From the NCBI RefSeq assembly GCF_023612095.1, contig NZ_CP086235.1, positions 2,677,501 to 2,741,500 on the forward strand: a DNA stretch of 64,000 nucleotides, in the 5' to 3' direction. Of this stretch, positions 25,205-34,457 are shown one piece after another (the first letter of the stretch is position 1; the number at the start of each line of letters is the position of its first letter). The notes under the pieces were generated by a model. That model was not told where the DNA came from and searched no databases. It was given only the letters and a program-made list of their open reading frames with translations. A program made the position numbers and the translations under genes. The stretch is from Cytobacillus firmus (GTDB lineage: Bacteria; Bacillota; Bacilli; Bacillales; Cytobacillaceae).

Positions 25205-25474
25205 TTGAACTTACTGGATTTGTTAAATCAGAATTATTACATGCTGGTCCCGGCTTTGTGGGTAATTGGGTATGCATTGAAACAGACACCCAAAGTTCCC
25301 GATTGGTCTATCGTATGGATTCTTGTAATGATATCGGTTTCTGCAGGCAGTCTTGCATTTGGCTTTTCATTTGAAGGGCTCCTTAACGGAATCGTGGCTG
25401 CAGGAGTTGCGGTGCTTGGACATCAAATGATTAAGCAGACTATAGAAGGTGCTTACGGCAATAAAAATAAATAG
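25205..25474 (+). CDS. Small holin-like membrane protein (phage holin 5_2 type)
   Basis: 89 residues with three hydrophobic segments (YYMLVPALWVIGYALKQ, WSIVWILVMISVSAGSLAF, LLNGIVAAGVAVLGHQMI). The ALKQTPKVPDW junction and GHQMIKQT end are typical of a small holin family found in Bacillus prophages and as chromosomal orphans. Holins make membrane pores that release endolysins. No endolysin or phage gene is adjacent. The TTG start is preceded by GGGGGTG with a 6-base gap; upstream in-frame ATG at 25106 would add an unlikely basic extension. Function in the host is unclear. Confidence 0.7.
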   Translation: MNLLDLLNQNYYMLVPALWVIGYALKQTPKVPDWSIVWILVMISVSAGSLAFGFSFEGLLNGIVAAGVAVLGHQMIKQTIEGAYGNKNK

Positions 25475-25483
25475 GTTATATCA

Positions 25484-25520
25484 AAAAAGTTCATCCATGA
25501 TTGGGATGAACTTTTTATAT
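25484..25520. terminator. Convergent terminator
   Basis: Stem AAAAAGTTCATCC / GGGATGAACTTTTT between the holin-like gene (+) and the gene ending at 25528 (-). Confidence 0.85.
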
Positions 25521-25527
25521 AATCCTA

Positions 25528-25854
25528 TTATTTTAAGCCGGCCAGGACTTTTTCTATATCTTCGGCAGTCATTTCCTGTGCTTTTCCAAAACTGTATACA
25601 TGATTCGATGCCCAGTAATCATAAAGCCTGGCAAGATCATTTCGGTCATATACTTTATTGGCAAACGTGCTGAAAAAATAAACGATCAGAACATTAACCA
25701 CATTTTGCGGCAGCTGTTTTCTGTTTGCGAGCGTGCCCAAAGCGATTTTTTCCAACCCTCTAATATTGCCGCCTGTTGAATACTTAACCATATCAAGCGG
25801 GGAAGCAGTTTCACACTTTTGCACAAAATCAGGGTCATTTAATAAATTTAACAT
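25528..25854 (-). CDS. Small protein with DnaD/DnaB-like C-terminal helices
   Basis: 108 residues, soluble and helical. The segment LPQNVVNVLIVYFFS...LYDYWASNHVYSFGKAQEM resembles the DnaD/DnaB2 domain pattern (GVINVLIDYV ... IADxWARxxIxTxExA) of primosomal proteins, but it is divergent and no N-terminal winged helix is present. The start ATG follows GAGGGGAGAG at about 6 bases; a longer frame to 25890 lacks such a site. A helicase-loading role should not be assumed. It stands alone, convergent with the holin-like gene. Confidence 0.5.
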   Translation of the reverse strand: MLNLLNDPDFVQKCETASPLDMVKYSTGGNIRGLEKIALGTLANRKQLPQNVVNVLIVYFFSTFANKVYDRNDLARLYDYWASNHVYSFGKAQEMTAEDIEKVLAGLK

Positions 25855-25955
25855 TGTTCTCTCCCCTCTATAACTTCTATTTATACACATTGGAAGAGAT
25901 CAATTAACCCTTTTGGGTATTTTGTATCGAAAATGATATAAATAGCTATAATTTG

Positions 25956-26153
25956 TTAAGTAAATGTCACTTGCTTTCGTTTTAACTTTAAATGAGCAAA
26001 TTCTATTGAAAGCGACCTGGAAAATGCCCTTATGGCAGCTTTGGTAGAAGCATAAGCCAATTCGCCGGGCATTGGCCAAGCTCTTGGCCGGAAGTCATTT
26101 GGGCCTTCCGGGACTGGCATGGGAATTGGATTCCAATAAAAATGCAGATACAC
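25956..26153 (-). pseudogene. Short-chain dehydrogenase remnant
   Basis: The frame contains PGELAYASTKAAIRAFSRSLSIEFA, the active-site YxxxK helix of the SDR family with its usual following helix, preceded by WPMP. The Rossmann N-terminus (TGxxxGIG) and the catalytic Ser strand are absent, and only about 65 codons remain. It is a decayed fragment in a gene-poor stretch. No frame joins it to further SDR sequence on either side that I can see. Confidence 0.65.
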
Positions 26154-26535
26154 AACAAGGTATCTGCGAATTTATGGTTTGAAACTCCACAGCAAGCATT
26201 CCTTGTTACAAATCATTTTTTAGACCAACCACTCCTCAAAATAGCAGGCAGACGTTTAGTAAATTTAAATGATTACAAGTTATGCCACATTTAGAATTTC
26301 AATTCTCCTTCCGTACATCTCCTAGATTGAGCATATCTTCAAAACCATTAAAATGCAACTTAATTTTTCAGATACTTTAATAGTTTCTGTCAGTTCTCAG
26401 TTAGACGATGGAGAGAAAAATTTTGTTTCATTGTTTTGTGTGTGCTTTTTTAGTCCTAGGCAACCTCTTATGTTCGAATCTGACTCTGATTTCTTACTCT
26501 CCAGCCCAGTCTGTATGATGGACTGCGAAATAAGC
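26154..26535. other. Gene-poor stretch
   Basis: No coding region with a ribosome binding site. It lies between the SDR remnant and the chemotaxis receptor and probably holds more decayed sequence. Confidence 0.4.
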
Positions 26536-28224
26536 TTATAATTTAAATCTCGAAACAAGTTCCTGCAATTCTTCAGAAAGTTTTGCAAGAGACCCTGCTG
26601 ATGAAGATACTTCTTCCATGGTGGCGAGCTGCTCTTCAGTTGCAGCTGAAGTTTCCTGTGAAGCTGCTGCATTTTTCTCTGAAATGTCCTGAACATTTGA
26701 CATGACATCAATTATCTGAGTGGTTAAGGCAGTCAGTTCTTCCATTGAGGATGTGACTTCTTCAACTTTGTACGTTACATCACCCATTGAATGAGCGATC
26801 TCAGCAAAAGCTGCACTTGCTTCCATTGTATCTTCGAGGCCCTCCCTTACCTGTTCATTTCCTTTTTCCATTGCCAGAACGGCCTGCTTTGTTTCTTCCT
26901 GAACAAGCCCTATCATTTGCTGTATTTGAATGGCAGATTGCTTGGAACCCTCTGCCAATTTACGAACCTCGTCAGCGACAACCGAAAAGCCTCTGCCATG
27001 CTCACCTGCCCTTGCAGCTTCAATCGCTGCATTGAGGGCAAGCAAATTTGTCTGTTCTGCGATATTCGTGATTAATTCCACGATATTGCTGATTTCTTGT
27101 GATCGGGATTCGAGCGTATAAATATGCTGAGCAGCGCTGCCTACCGAAGTATTTATTTCATTCATTTGCCTTACAGCATTATCGACTGAGTTAGTGCCTT
27201 GTTTAGTTAAAGTATCAGCCTTTTCCGCCGCTTCAAGCATCAGCTCGCTGCTTAAAGAAATCTGCTGCATTCCGGAAGAAATCTCCTCCATTGAAGAAGA
27301 TACCTCTCTAAAACGATGAAGCTGCTGTTCAGTCCCCAAAGCATTTTTCTGCGAAATAGCAGCTACCTGTTCAGAAGCCAAAGAACTTTCTTCTGCACTT
27401 GCCGCCAGCTGCTCACTGCTTGATGCAACTTGTTCTGATGTGCTTCTTACCTGGCTGACTACAGACCTCAAGTCCTGGACCATCTTATTTAATGATAAAA
27501 TAAACGCTCCTATTTCATCCCGGTTTTTTACTTTAATGGAGGTCTGACTTAAATCTCCTCCTGCCACCTTGTCTATCGCTGCTGCAGCCAGATTAATCGG
27601 CCTGGATATCATTCTGCTTATAAAATAAGCAATCAGCATAGCAGCTAAAACAGCTAAAATTGTAATAATTAATGTAATCGTCTGAGAAGATTTAACGCCC
27701 GAGACAGTTTCATTTATTCCGGCATCTAATTGGGATTCGTAAAATTTTACAAGTTCATCCGCTTTTTTGTTAAAATCCTGGCTGACCTGTTTATCGGAGG
27801 TTTCAACTAATGACATATAAGCATTATTTTCCTCAAGCTTAAACTTAATTTCTTTGTCAATAATGCTCTGGTAGCGATTATGGAGCATTTCCAGCTCTTT
27901 CGCCAATTCCTTCTCCTTCTTATTGCCGGCTAATTCATTCAGTTTATTGATATGATGCTCCATCCTCTTGCGGGAACTTTCATAGTCACTCAAATATGTA
28001 GAGTCGCCTGTCAGGAGATAGCCGCGGATCCCCCCTGCTTCATTCATAAGCTCTGCCTTCAGAGTTTTTACAAGCATCACTTCAGAGACATTATCATCTA
28101 TTAAACTTTGATAATTTCTGTTAACATTACCAAGTTCATAATTTGATAAACCGGCGACAAGGCCAAATAATAAAAGAACAGACAAAAACCCGAGGAACAG
28201 TTTTTTTGCCACAGATAATTTCAT
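26536..28224 (-). CDS. Methyl-accepting chemotaxis protein
   Basis: 562 residues. Membrane helix 1 at about 9-28, an extracellular four-helix-bundle sensor of about 155 residues (contains [19 protein letters not shown], typical of CHASE3/4HB sensors), helix 2 at about 183-203, a HAMP domain ([20 protein letters not shown]...) and the cytoplasmic signalling hairpin with the conserved tip [29 protein letters not shown]. It controls CheA at the receptor array. The ligand is unknown. No C-terminal NWETF-type tether is present; it ends LVSRFKL. Glu/Gln methylation helices lie on both sides of the tip. Confidence 0.95.
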   Translation of the reverse strand: MKLSVAKKLFLGFLSVLLLFGLVAGLSNYELGNVNRNYQSLIDDNVSEVMLVKTLKAELMNEAGGIRGYLLTGDSTYLSDYESSRKRMEHHINKLNELAGNKKEKELAKELEMLHNRYQSIIDKEIKFKLEENNAYMSLVETSDKQVSQDFNKKADELVKFYESQLDAGINETVSGVKSSQTITLIITILAVLAAMLIAYFISRMISRPINLAAAAIDKVAGGDLSQTSIKVKNRDEIGAFILSLNKMVQDLRSVVSQVRSTSEQVASSSEQLAASAEESSLASEQVAAISQKNALGTEQQLHRFREVSSSMEEISSGMQQISLSSELMLEAAEKADTLTKQGTNSVDNAVRQMNEINTSVGSAAQHIYTLESRSQEISNIVELITNIAEQTNLLALNAAIEAARAGEHGRGFSVVADEVRKLAEGSKQSAIQIQQMIGLVQEETKQAVLAMEKGNEQVREGLEDTMEASAAFAEIAHSMGDVTYKVEEVTSSMEELTALTTQIIDVMSNVQDISEKNAAASQETSAATEEQLATMEEVSSSAGSLAKLSEELQELVSRFKL

Positions 28225-28526
28225 GCCTTTTCCTCATTTCCAGATAGGATAGGATATTCTACTTATAATTTAACATGAACACAACTGGTAAGTCAGTCAT
28301 TTTTTCCTATTGGACGAATATTCACAGAAAATTCTCCTTCTTTCGCCATTATTTGCATAATAAGACAAAGAAAATGCCGCTAATCCGGCTGGCAGATTAG
28401 CGGCGACTATGCAGACCAAAGATCCTTAGGGAGGAGATCTTCTATATCATTGTATTAAAAGGGACTGAAAAGGTGTGGACAAACCCCTCCGCTATTTGCT
28501 TATTTTTCGATAAATTATTCAGTGCA
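28225..28526. other. Intergenic region with an unassigned hairpin
   Basis: No gene seen. It contains a 10-bp hairpin GCCGCTAATC / GATTAGCGGC (28376-28404); on the - strand this is followed by ATTTTCTTT, so it could be a weak terminator. Confidence 0.4.
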
Positions 28527-28574
28527 TTAAAAAAAGTTCAGGCACCTAAACCGGAAACATGGCTTAGGTGCCTG
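28527..28574 (-). terminator. Terminator after the VanW-family gene
   Basis: An 11-bp stem CAGGCACCTAA / TTAGGTGCCTG on the - strand, followed by AACTTTTTTT. Confidence 0.85.
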
Positions 28575-28580
28575 ATGTCG

Positions 28581-29606
28581 TTATACTGCTTTCTTCAGCA
28601 TTCCCTCATATTTTTTTGCGGTTCTGATCTCAATTGTTAAGACACCATTTCCGAAGTTTGCTTTTACAAGAAGCGGGATGCCGGTTGTGTTTTCAAATCT
28701 GAAGTCTTTGCCTCCATAGGAAACGGTTGCGTCCCTGCCCTTAGGAACATAGCCTACTGTCACTGAGTGGTGGTGTTTTTCAACATAGCTGACCCCGACT
28801 TTATCGACAGCATTGTAAAGAGTGGAGGATGTTTGGCAAATACCGCCCCCAATGCCCATTACGAGCTTGCCATTAAGGGCTTCTTCTGCAGGCTGATATC
28901 CATGCGCTTCATCACTCGGCCCCACTGTTGTATTAAAAGAAAAATGATCTCCCTCACCAAGGATGATATTATTGATGGCTTCTGCTGAGAGTTCAATGTT
29001 TTTTGTCCTTCCTGCCACGCCGCTGTTAAAATTGGTAGTATAGGATGCGACGACTACTTCCCCTAAATAAGGCACATCTGCAGGGTCATAACCGCTTTCT
29101 GAAACATAGAGCGGCAGCTCAACATCCCCGCCGCTTACAGAAGCAGCAAAAATCTTATCCACTAATTCGCTTTCTTCAAGAATAACCTCAGGCTGCCCTT
29201 TAATGATATTGCCATCTGAACCAATTTTGTCTAGGGTCATTCTTTGGTCATAGCCTTTCATTTTATCCGTCCCGCGCGCTATTTCTTTGGCCCATTTGGC
29301 AAGATCTGCTTTATATTTTTCATCATCCTCTCCAAATCCCATTTCAGCAGGGCTGAATGTCTTTAGCACTGCTTTTGTATCAGGATCGATGACATTAACC
29401 ACAACAGGCTTTATTTCTTCCTTCTTATCTTCCTGAGTCTGCTCCTCTGCTATTGCCTCCTCTTGGGCCTTTTCTTCTTCTTTAGCCTTCTCTTCCGCAG
29501 GCTTTTTCTCCGGCTCATTATCGCCGGCAGCTTTTCCTGAACACCCGGCCAATCCTATAAAACAGACAATCAACAAAAGTGCTATTCCCCATTTTCGCTT
29601 AGTCAT
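28581..29606 (-). CDS. VanW family lipoprotein
   Basis: 341 residues. A lipoprotein signal peptide (IALLLIVCFIGLAGCSGK, lipobox LAGC with Cys22), a low-complexity Glu/Lys linker (about 30-68), a region of about 120 residues like the peptidoglycan-binding PG4 domain found before VanW, and then the VanW domain (about 195-320) with ELSAEAINNIILGEGDHFSFNTT and GIGGGICQTSSTLYNAV. VanW-type proteins occur in vancomycin clusters and many spore formers. The activity is not established, and a link to wall or germination is often suggested. Attached to the outer membrane leaflet. Confidence 0.88.
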   Translation of the reverse strand: MTKRKWGIALLLIVCFIGLAGCSGKAAGDNEPEKKPAEEKAKEEEKAQEEAIAEEQTQEDKKEEIKPVVVNVIDPDTKAVLKTFSPAEMGFGEDDEKYKADLAKWAKEIARGTDKMKGYDQRMTLDKIGSDGNIIKGQPEVILEESELVDKIFAASVSGGDVELPLYVSESGYDPADVPYLGEVVVASYTTNFNSGVAGRTKNIELSAEAINNIILGEGDHFSFNTTVGPSDEAHGYQPAEEALNGKLVMGIGGGICQTSSTLYNAVDKVGVSYVEKHHHSVTVGYVPKGRDATVSYGGKDFRFENTTGIPLLVKANFGNGVLTIEIRTAKKYEGMLKKAV

Positions 29607-29857
29607 TTTTCCCCCAGCTTTTTTTAAATATTAGCTTTCTTTCTCTATGTAGAAAGCTGTTTCCATTTTCTAATTGTATTCACCGGCGGAAAGGGGTATT
29701 CCTGCCATTCTGCAAGTTAAGTTGTACCTTTTTACCTATTTTGAAAAACGCCTGCGGAGTGCAGACGTTTTAAACATCGGACAAGATGCCTGTGCTTTTA
29801 ACTGTGTTTTTAACATGATTGGAATTATGATCTTAACTGGATAAATTTAATCCCTAC
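29607..29857. other. Intergenic region with a hairpin at 29744-29771
   Basis: No gene seen. ACGCCTGC / GCAGACGT with flanking AAAA and TTTT could act as a terminator on either strand, but no transcript is evident on either side. Confidence 0.4.
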
Positions 29858-29887
29858 TTGACTAATCGGATAAATATGAATTAAAAT
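29858..29887 (+). promoter_or_regulatory. Putative sigma-A promoter of the 54-residue gene
   Basis: TTGACT, 18 bases and TAAAAT, 28 bases before the ATG at 29916. Confidence 0.6.
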
Positions 29888-29915
29888 AAAATAAAGAAAA
29901 AGGAGGGTTCATTAC

Positions 29916-30080
29916 ATGGCATTAAACAGAGAAACGCTTATCAGCAAATTATTATCACTTTCCAAATTCCAGCATAATCACAGATTGCTTAATTTAAGTG
30001 ACCGGAAGCTGGAAGCTCTGTATCTGGATCATATTCTTTTTCACCTCACCCTCACAGCGGACATCAATCAATTAAATTAG
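29916..30080 (+). CDS. Small conserved-type protein, possibly Fur-regulated basic protein (FbpA)-like
   Basis: 54 residues starting MALNRETLISKLLSL, with a strong AAGGAGGG 8 bases before the ATG, a sigma-A promoter and a terminator, so this is a genuine small gene. The N-terminal pattern (ETLISKLLSL...LLNLSDRKLEALY) resembles the helix pair of the small FbpA-like basic proteins of Bacillus, which modulate the iron-sparing response, but the match is loose and I see no Fur box. Treat the name as a suggestion. Confidence 0.6.
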   Translation: MALNRETLISKLLSLSKFQHNHRLLNLSDRKLEALYLDHILFHLTLTADINQLN

Positions 30081-30100
30081 TTGGAAAAAATAGATAATAA

Positions 30101-30137
30101 GAAGCCTGCAAATGCTTAAATAGCATTGCAGGCTTTT
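30101..30137 (+). terminator. Terminator of the 54-residue gene
   Basis: Stem AAGCCTGCAAATGC / GCATTGCAGGCTT with a 7-base loop then TTT. Confidence 0.85.
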
Positions 30138-30146
30138 TCATTTATA

Positions 30147-30182
30147 CCTATAGAAAAAGAGGGAATCCCAAGATCCCCTCCA
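30147..30182 (-). terminator. Terminator of the MFS exporter gene
   Basis: On the - strand, GAGGG...CCCTC with inner pairing, followed by TTTTTCT, just after the stop at 30188. Confidence 0.6.
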
Positions 30183-30187
30183 GTAAA

Positions 30188-31729
30188 TTAACTTTTTGCC
30201 AATTTAGGCACCATATTCTCCTGCTTTGACTCTTCAACCGAGTCTTCCATTGGTGTTGCGCGTTTAATGAAGAAGGCCAGAACAAGTGCAGCTGCAGCGA
30301 TAAAGGTTGCTACGAAGAAAGCATCGTTAATTCCCTCAAGCATGGCTTTCATTAGAACCTGCTGCTGCATTTCCGCCACAGCAGCTTCAGTCATCTGTCC
30401 GCCGTTAGCCACAGTCCCGCCTTTCATCGCTTCTTTCGCAATTTCCGCAGCATGTGTTTCCGTTCTTGTTGACATAACTGTTACCAATAAGGCTGTCCCA
30501 ATGGCACCGGCCACCTGGTTCAGCGTATTGTTCATTGCAGTACCATGCGGATAAAGCCTTCTAGGCAGCTGGTTCAAGCCATTAGTAGAAACCGGCATCA
30601 TGACCATGGACATCCCGAACATCCTGATTGAGTTGAGTATAATCAGCTGTGTGTAGGTTGTTTCCAAAGTCAGTCTGCTGAATACATAAGTAGTTCCCAC
30701 TGTAATGGCTAACCCAATGATCGCCAAAATCCGGCCCCCAATTTTATCGAACAGCTTTCCAGTTAATGGCGACATCACTGCCATAACAAGGGCACCTGGA
30801 AGCATCATCAATCCTGCATCCAGCGGTGAAATCCCCCTTAATGTCTGAACATAAATCGGAATCAGAATCATTCCTGAGAATAGCGCCATATTTACCGTCA
30901 TGCTGATAGCTGATGATAATGCAAACATCGGGTATTTATATACACCAAAATTAAGCATCGGACGTTCTGATTTGGTTTGTTTTAAAATAAACCAAATCAA
31001 ACTTATGACTCCGACTGCAATTGTTAAATACACATGAGGGCTATCCCAGCCCTTGTTCCCTGCAGAACTGAACCCGTAAAGTATTCCGCCAAACCCTACA
31101 CTTGAAAGAACAAGAGAAAACACATCCAGCCGGATATTCACTTTTTCCTTTTTGTCTTTCAGCATGACGGCGCCAAGCACTAGTATGACACCGGCAATCG
31201 GTGAAAGGAAATGGAATAGCATTCTCCAATCATAATGTTCAATAATCCATCCGGAAAGAGTAGGCCCAATTGCAGGGGCAAACATTAAGATTAGTCCAAA
31301 TACACCCATGGCTGCCCCGCGTTTTTCCACCGGGAAGCTGATCAGCATAACATTCATTAATAGAGGCATCATAATAGCCGATCCAGACGCCTGAAGCATT
31401 CTGCCTGCAAGCAACACCGGGAATACATGAGCAACACCCGCTACAAGCGTACCGATTGTAAATAGTCCCATTGCCACAATAAATAACCTGCGGACTGTAT
31501 ATTTTTCAATTAAAAAGGCAGTAGCCGGGATCAAGATACCATTAACCAGCATAAAGCCGGTAGTCAGCCACTGCACTGTTGCCGCTTCTATTTCTAAATC
31601 TGCCATGATAGATGGCAGGGCAATATTTAATAATGTATTATTCAAAAAGGCAATAAATGCCCCGATCATTAAAACAGCAAGAATCCCATAAGGCGGCCGG
31701 TCTGTTTTAGTGTCTATTGCGTGTTCCAT
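30188..31729 (-). CDS. DHA2 family (14-TM) MFS multidrug exporter
   Basis: 513 residues with 14 hydrophobic segments, the size and pattern of EmrB/QacA/LmrB-type exporters. Family motifs: FLNNTLLNIALPSIMADL in helix 1, LTTGFMLVNGILIPATAFL, motif A-like LIEKYTVRRLFI, and the antiporter motif C region GLILMFAPAIGPTLSGWI. It probably exports hydrophobic drugs or lipophilic metabolites using the proton gradient. AGGAGG is 7 bases before the ATG. A TetR-type regulator is encoded divergently, the usual arrangement for a repressor of such an exporter. Confidence 0.9.
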   Translation of the reverse strand: MEHAIDTKTDRPPYGILAVLMIGAFIAFLNNTLLNIALPSIMADLEIEAATVQWLTTGFMLVNGILIPATAFLIEKYTVRRLFIVAMGLFTIGTLVAGVAHVFPVLLAGRMLQASGSAIMMPLLMNVMLISFPVEKRGAAMGVFGLILMFAPAIGPTLSGWIIEHYDWRMLFHFLSPIAGVILVLGAVMLKDKKEKVNIRLDVFSLVLSSVGFGGILYGFSSAGNKGWDSPHVYLTIAVGVISLIWFILKQTKSERPMLNFGVYKYPMFALSSAISMTVNMALFSGMILIPIYVQTLRGISPLDAGLMMLPGALVMAVMSPLTGKLFDKIGGRILAIIGLAITVGTTYVFSRLTLETTYTQLIILNSIRMFGMSMVMMPVSTNGLNQLPRRLYPHGTAMNNTLNQVAGAIGTALLVTVMSTRTETHAAEIAKEAMKGGTVANGGQMTEAAVAEMQQQVLMKAMLEGINDAFFVATFIAAAALVLAFFIKRATPMEDSVEESKQENMVPKLAKS

Positions 31730-31915
31730 TATATTTCCTCCTGTACAATCAGTTCATTCTTTTATACTGTCGTTACACATAAATCATATAATATACCATG
31801 AGTTCAACTTTTGCAACAAAAAAATCCTTGTAAAATGGAGGGTTTGTGTAAATTAATACAATGAGGTACTATTAAGTTATACACATAGTTCAAATAAAAT
31901 AACAGGTGATTATAG

Positions 31916-32806
31916 ATGAATAACAGGAAAATGCATGTTATAAAAAAAGCACATCAATTATTCCTGGATAAAGGTTTTCAGGCTACATCCATTCAGGATA
32001 TTTTAGATTACAGCGGGATATCTAAGGGTACCTTCTATAATTATTTTTCTTCAAAAAACGAGCTTCTTATTTCCATTTTTAAAACATTGCATGAAAAAAT
32101 GGAATCAGAACGCAATAAGCTTCTTATCGGCCAGGACCCAAGCAGCTTAGAAGTATTCACACAGCAGATCGAATTACAGATGAATATGAACCGGACCAAT
32201 AAGCTGGTTGCCCTTTTTGAAGAAGTACTTGTTTCAAATGACCCTGAGCTCAAGCAGTTTATTAAGGAAGGCCAGCTTAGGATGGTGGATTGGATTTTCA
32301 GCCGGTTTATTGAAATCTTTGGCGAGGACAAGAAACCCTATTTGCTGGACTGTGCTGTGATGTTCCTTGGCATCCTCCATCATAACGTAAAATACTATAC
32401 AAAGTTCTTTGAATTCTCTTCGAGCATTAATCCTGTGGTCCGTTATAGTGTAGAAAGGATAAGGAAGGTTGTTGAAGAGGTCAGTTCAGCCGGTGATTAC
32501 CTGCTGAATCCTGAACTGATTGAAAACAGATTTAGGCAGACAGATCATAAAAATATGTATATTCTCTGCAAATCCATATTGACTTTGAAGAAGTCCATCA
32601 AGCAGGAAGATCTGAACGATTGCATGGATCTTCTGGACTTTATCCAGGAAGAAATGATTCATTCGAAAAAACCAAGAAAATTTCTCATTGAAAGTGCACT
32701 ACAATCTTTGAGCAGGTGTATAGCATTTATGGATGCCAAAGAATTTAAAAACCTTGAAAGTCTGGTTTTATCCTGCTTTAAACATCCGGAAGAAGAATCG
32801 GTATAA
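31916..32806 (+). CDS. TetR family regulator of the adjacent exporter
   Basis: 296 residues. The N-terminal HTH is clear: AHQLFLDKGFQATSIQDILDYSGISKGTFYNYFSSKNELL (residues about 10-50). The ligand-binding part is unusually long for TetR (most are about 190-220 residues), adding about 80 residues after the domain core. AGGTGAT lies 6 bases before the ATG. It is transcribed away from the exporter gene with a 186-base gap that should hold both promoters; I found no convincing palindromic operator there. Confidence 0.88.
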   Translation: MNNRKMHVIKKAHQLFLDKGFQATSIQDILDYSGISKGTFYNYFSSKNELLISIFKTLHEKMESERNKLLIGQDPSSLEVFTQQIELQMNMNRTNKLVALFEEVLVSNDPELKQFIKEGQLRMVDWIFSRFIEIFGEDKKPYLLDCAVMFLGILHHNVKYYTKFFEFSSSINPVVRYSVERIRKVVEEVSSAGDYLLNPELIENRFRQTDHKNMYILCKSILTLKKSIKQEDLNDCMDLLDFIQEEMIHSKKPRKFLIESALQSLSRCIAFMDAKEFKNLESLVLSCFKHPEEESV

Positions 32807-32812
32807 TTCCCA

Positions 32813-32843
32813 GGCCTGCCTCATTCTGAGGGAGGCTTTTTTT
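32813..32843 (+). terminator. Terminator of the TetR gene
   Basis: Stem GCCTGCCTCA / TGAGGGAGGC (G-T pair) followed by TTTTTTT. Confidence 0.8.
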
Positions 32844-32923
32844 AGCTATCCCCCCTATTCATTCATAATCTTTCCAAAAACGGAAACACTACACTTAATG
32901 CCGAAAAAACTGGTGATCGTTGA

Positions 32924-34414
32924 ATGAAAAAAGAGTTAAAAAAGAAGAGACCTGTGTCAGAGATTGAACTTGAGGAGCTGGAAAAGTCGCTTTCACGGTC
33001 TCATGATTTTCAAAAAGTACAATATAGCAATAGACAAACAAAGCTCTGTTTTTCTTTTACTTATTTCAAAACACTGACTGATCAAAAAATGATCACAAAA
33101 AGTTTGCTCCCTCAGCTTCTTCTTGGTGATTTCAACAAAATCGATGATTTGAAAAAGCTTTTGCCATCTGCAAGCATACAAATTTGCGAAGATCTTTCAA
33201 AAGCAGAACATATGCTTTTGAATGGCTATGTGATGGTTACATCAGAAGCCGAGAAGCAAAAAGCGGCTTTTATGGCTGCTAAATGTTCTTATGTTAGAGA
33301 GATCACACATCCTGAAGTAGAGCAAACGGTTATTGGAGCAAAGGAAGCATTTGTTGAATCTCTGGAAAATAATTTAAATTTAATCCGCAAGCGGCTGCCC
33401 ATCTCTGAACTGATCATAGAAGAATATATTATTGGAAGCATATCGAGAACAGTGGTGGCTGTTCTCTATATTGAGGGAATTACAAATACAGATTATATCA
33501 GCATGGTAAAAGAAAGAATCGAAAATATCGATTTTGATGAAATCACTGACAGTTCTTATATTGGACAGCTGATTTCAGATAATAAGAACTCTCCCTTTCC
33601 GCAGCTGCTGGATACAGAAAGACCGGACAGGGCAGCCGCTGTCCTTGCTGAAGGGAAAATAGTGATAGCCGTAGATGGGTCACCGCATGTACTGATTACC
33701 CCTACAACTTTTTCTGAATTCTTCAGTTCTTTTGAAGATTATTTTTTGAATTGGACTATCGCTTCTTTTGCCAGAATATTACGGGCCTTTTCTGTTATTT
33801 TCTCCATACAGATCACGTCTATTTATGTTGCAACGCTTACTTATCATATGGAGCTTGTCCCCACGGATTTATTAGGGACACTGGTAACTTCAAGACAGCA
33901 TATTCCTTTGCCTCCTTTCTATGAAGCGTTAATGCTTGAACTGGTAATAGAGCTATTAAGAGAGGCTGGAGCCAGATTGCCTACGAAAGTCGGGCAGACA
34001 ATCGGTATCGTAGGAGGGATTGTTATTGGGACTGCGTCTGTGCAGGCAGGGCTGACAAGTAATGTCCTGTTAATCTTTATCGCCCTTGCAGCTCTTGCCG
34101 CTTTTACTACACCTGTATATAAGATGAATAATACCATTCGCTTTCTAAGATTTCCGTTTTTATTATTCGCAAATTTATGGGGTTTTGTAGGCGTGCTGTT
34201 CTGTTCCTGTATTCTGTTAACACATATGCTCAGGCTCACATCTCTCGGCAGACCTTTTATGGAGCCGTTTTATCCGCCAAGGTATCGGGATCTGAAGGAT
34301 TCGTTTCTCAGATTTCCGTTTCAGCCTTTAAGGCCAGTGTATTTAAGAACACAAAATCCGCATCGGTTTCAGCCGCAGAAAAAATCAAAGGTCAAGAAAG
34401 ATATTGATGAATGA
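32924..34414 (+). CDS. GerA family spore germination receptor A subunit (orphan)
   Basis: 496 residues. The hydrophilic N-terminal part (about 1-250) carries family blocks VREITHPEVEQTVIGAKEAFVESL, ELIIEEYIIGSISRTVVAVLYIEG and PFPQLLDTERPDRAAAVLAEGKIVIAVDGSP. It is followed by about five membrane helices with the conserved LPPFYEALMLELVIELLREAGARLP and GIVGGIVIGTASVQAG. It is the GerAA-type subunit of the inner-membrane nutrient receptor. No B (permease-like) or C (lipoprotein) gene adjoins it: a terminator follows. It may pair with subunits encoded elsewhere or act in another role. The GGTGATC site is 6 bases before the ATG. Confidence 0.93.
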   Translation: MKKELKKKRPVSEIELEELEKSLSRSHDFQKVQYSNRQTKLCFSFTYFKTLTDQKMITKSLLPQLLLGDFNKIDDLKKLLPSASIQICEDLSKAEHMLLNGYVMVTSEAEKQKAAFMAAKCSYVREITHPEVEQTVIGAKEAFVESLENNLNLIRKRLPISELIIEEYIIGSISRTVVAVLYIEGITNTDYISMVKERIENIDFDEITDSSYIGQLISDNKNSPFPQLLDTERPDRAAAVLAEGKIVIAVDGSPHVLITPTTFSEFFSSFEDYFLNWTIASFARILRAFSVIFSIQITSIYVATLTYHMELVPTDLLGTLVTSRQHIPLPPFYEALMLELVIELLREAGARLPTKVGQTIGIVGGIVIGTASVQAGLTSNVLLIFIALAALAAFTTPVYKMNNTIRFLRFPFLLFANLWGFVGVLFCSCILLTHMLRLTSLGRPFMEPFYPPRYRDLKDSFLRFPFQPLRPVYLRTQNPHRFQPQKKSKVKKDIDE

Positions 34415-34423
34415 ATAAAAAAG

Positions 34424-34457
34424 AGAGCCTGGCTTACAAGTGCCAGGCTTTTTTTAT
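34424..34457. terminator. Convergent terminator
   Basis: Stem AGCCTGGC / GCCAGGCT with AAAAAAG and TTTTTTT on either side. It serves the GerA gene and the convergent gene whose stop codon lies in it. Confidence 0.85.

Noticed and set aside
31730..31915. TetR operator between exporter and regulator
   Set aside because: Only scattered short repeats; no inverted repeat long enough to support.
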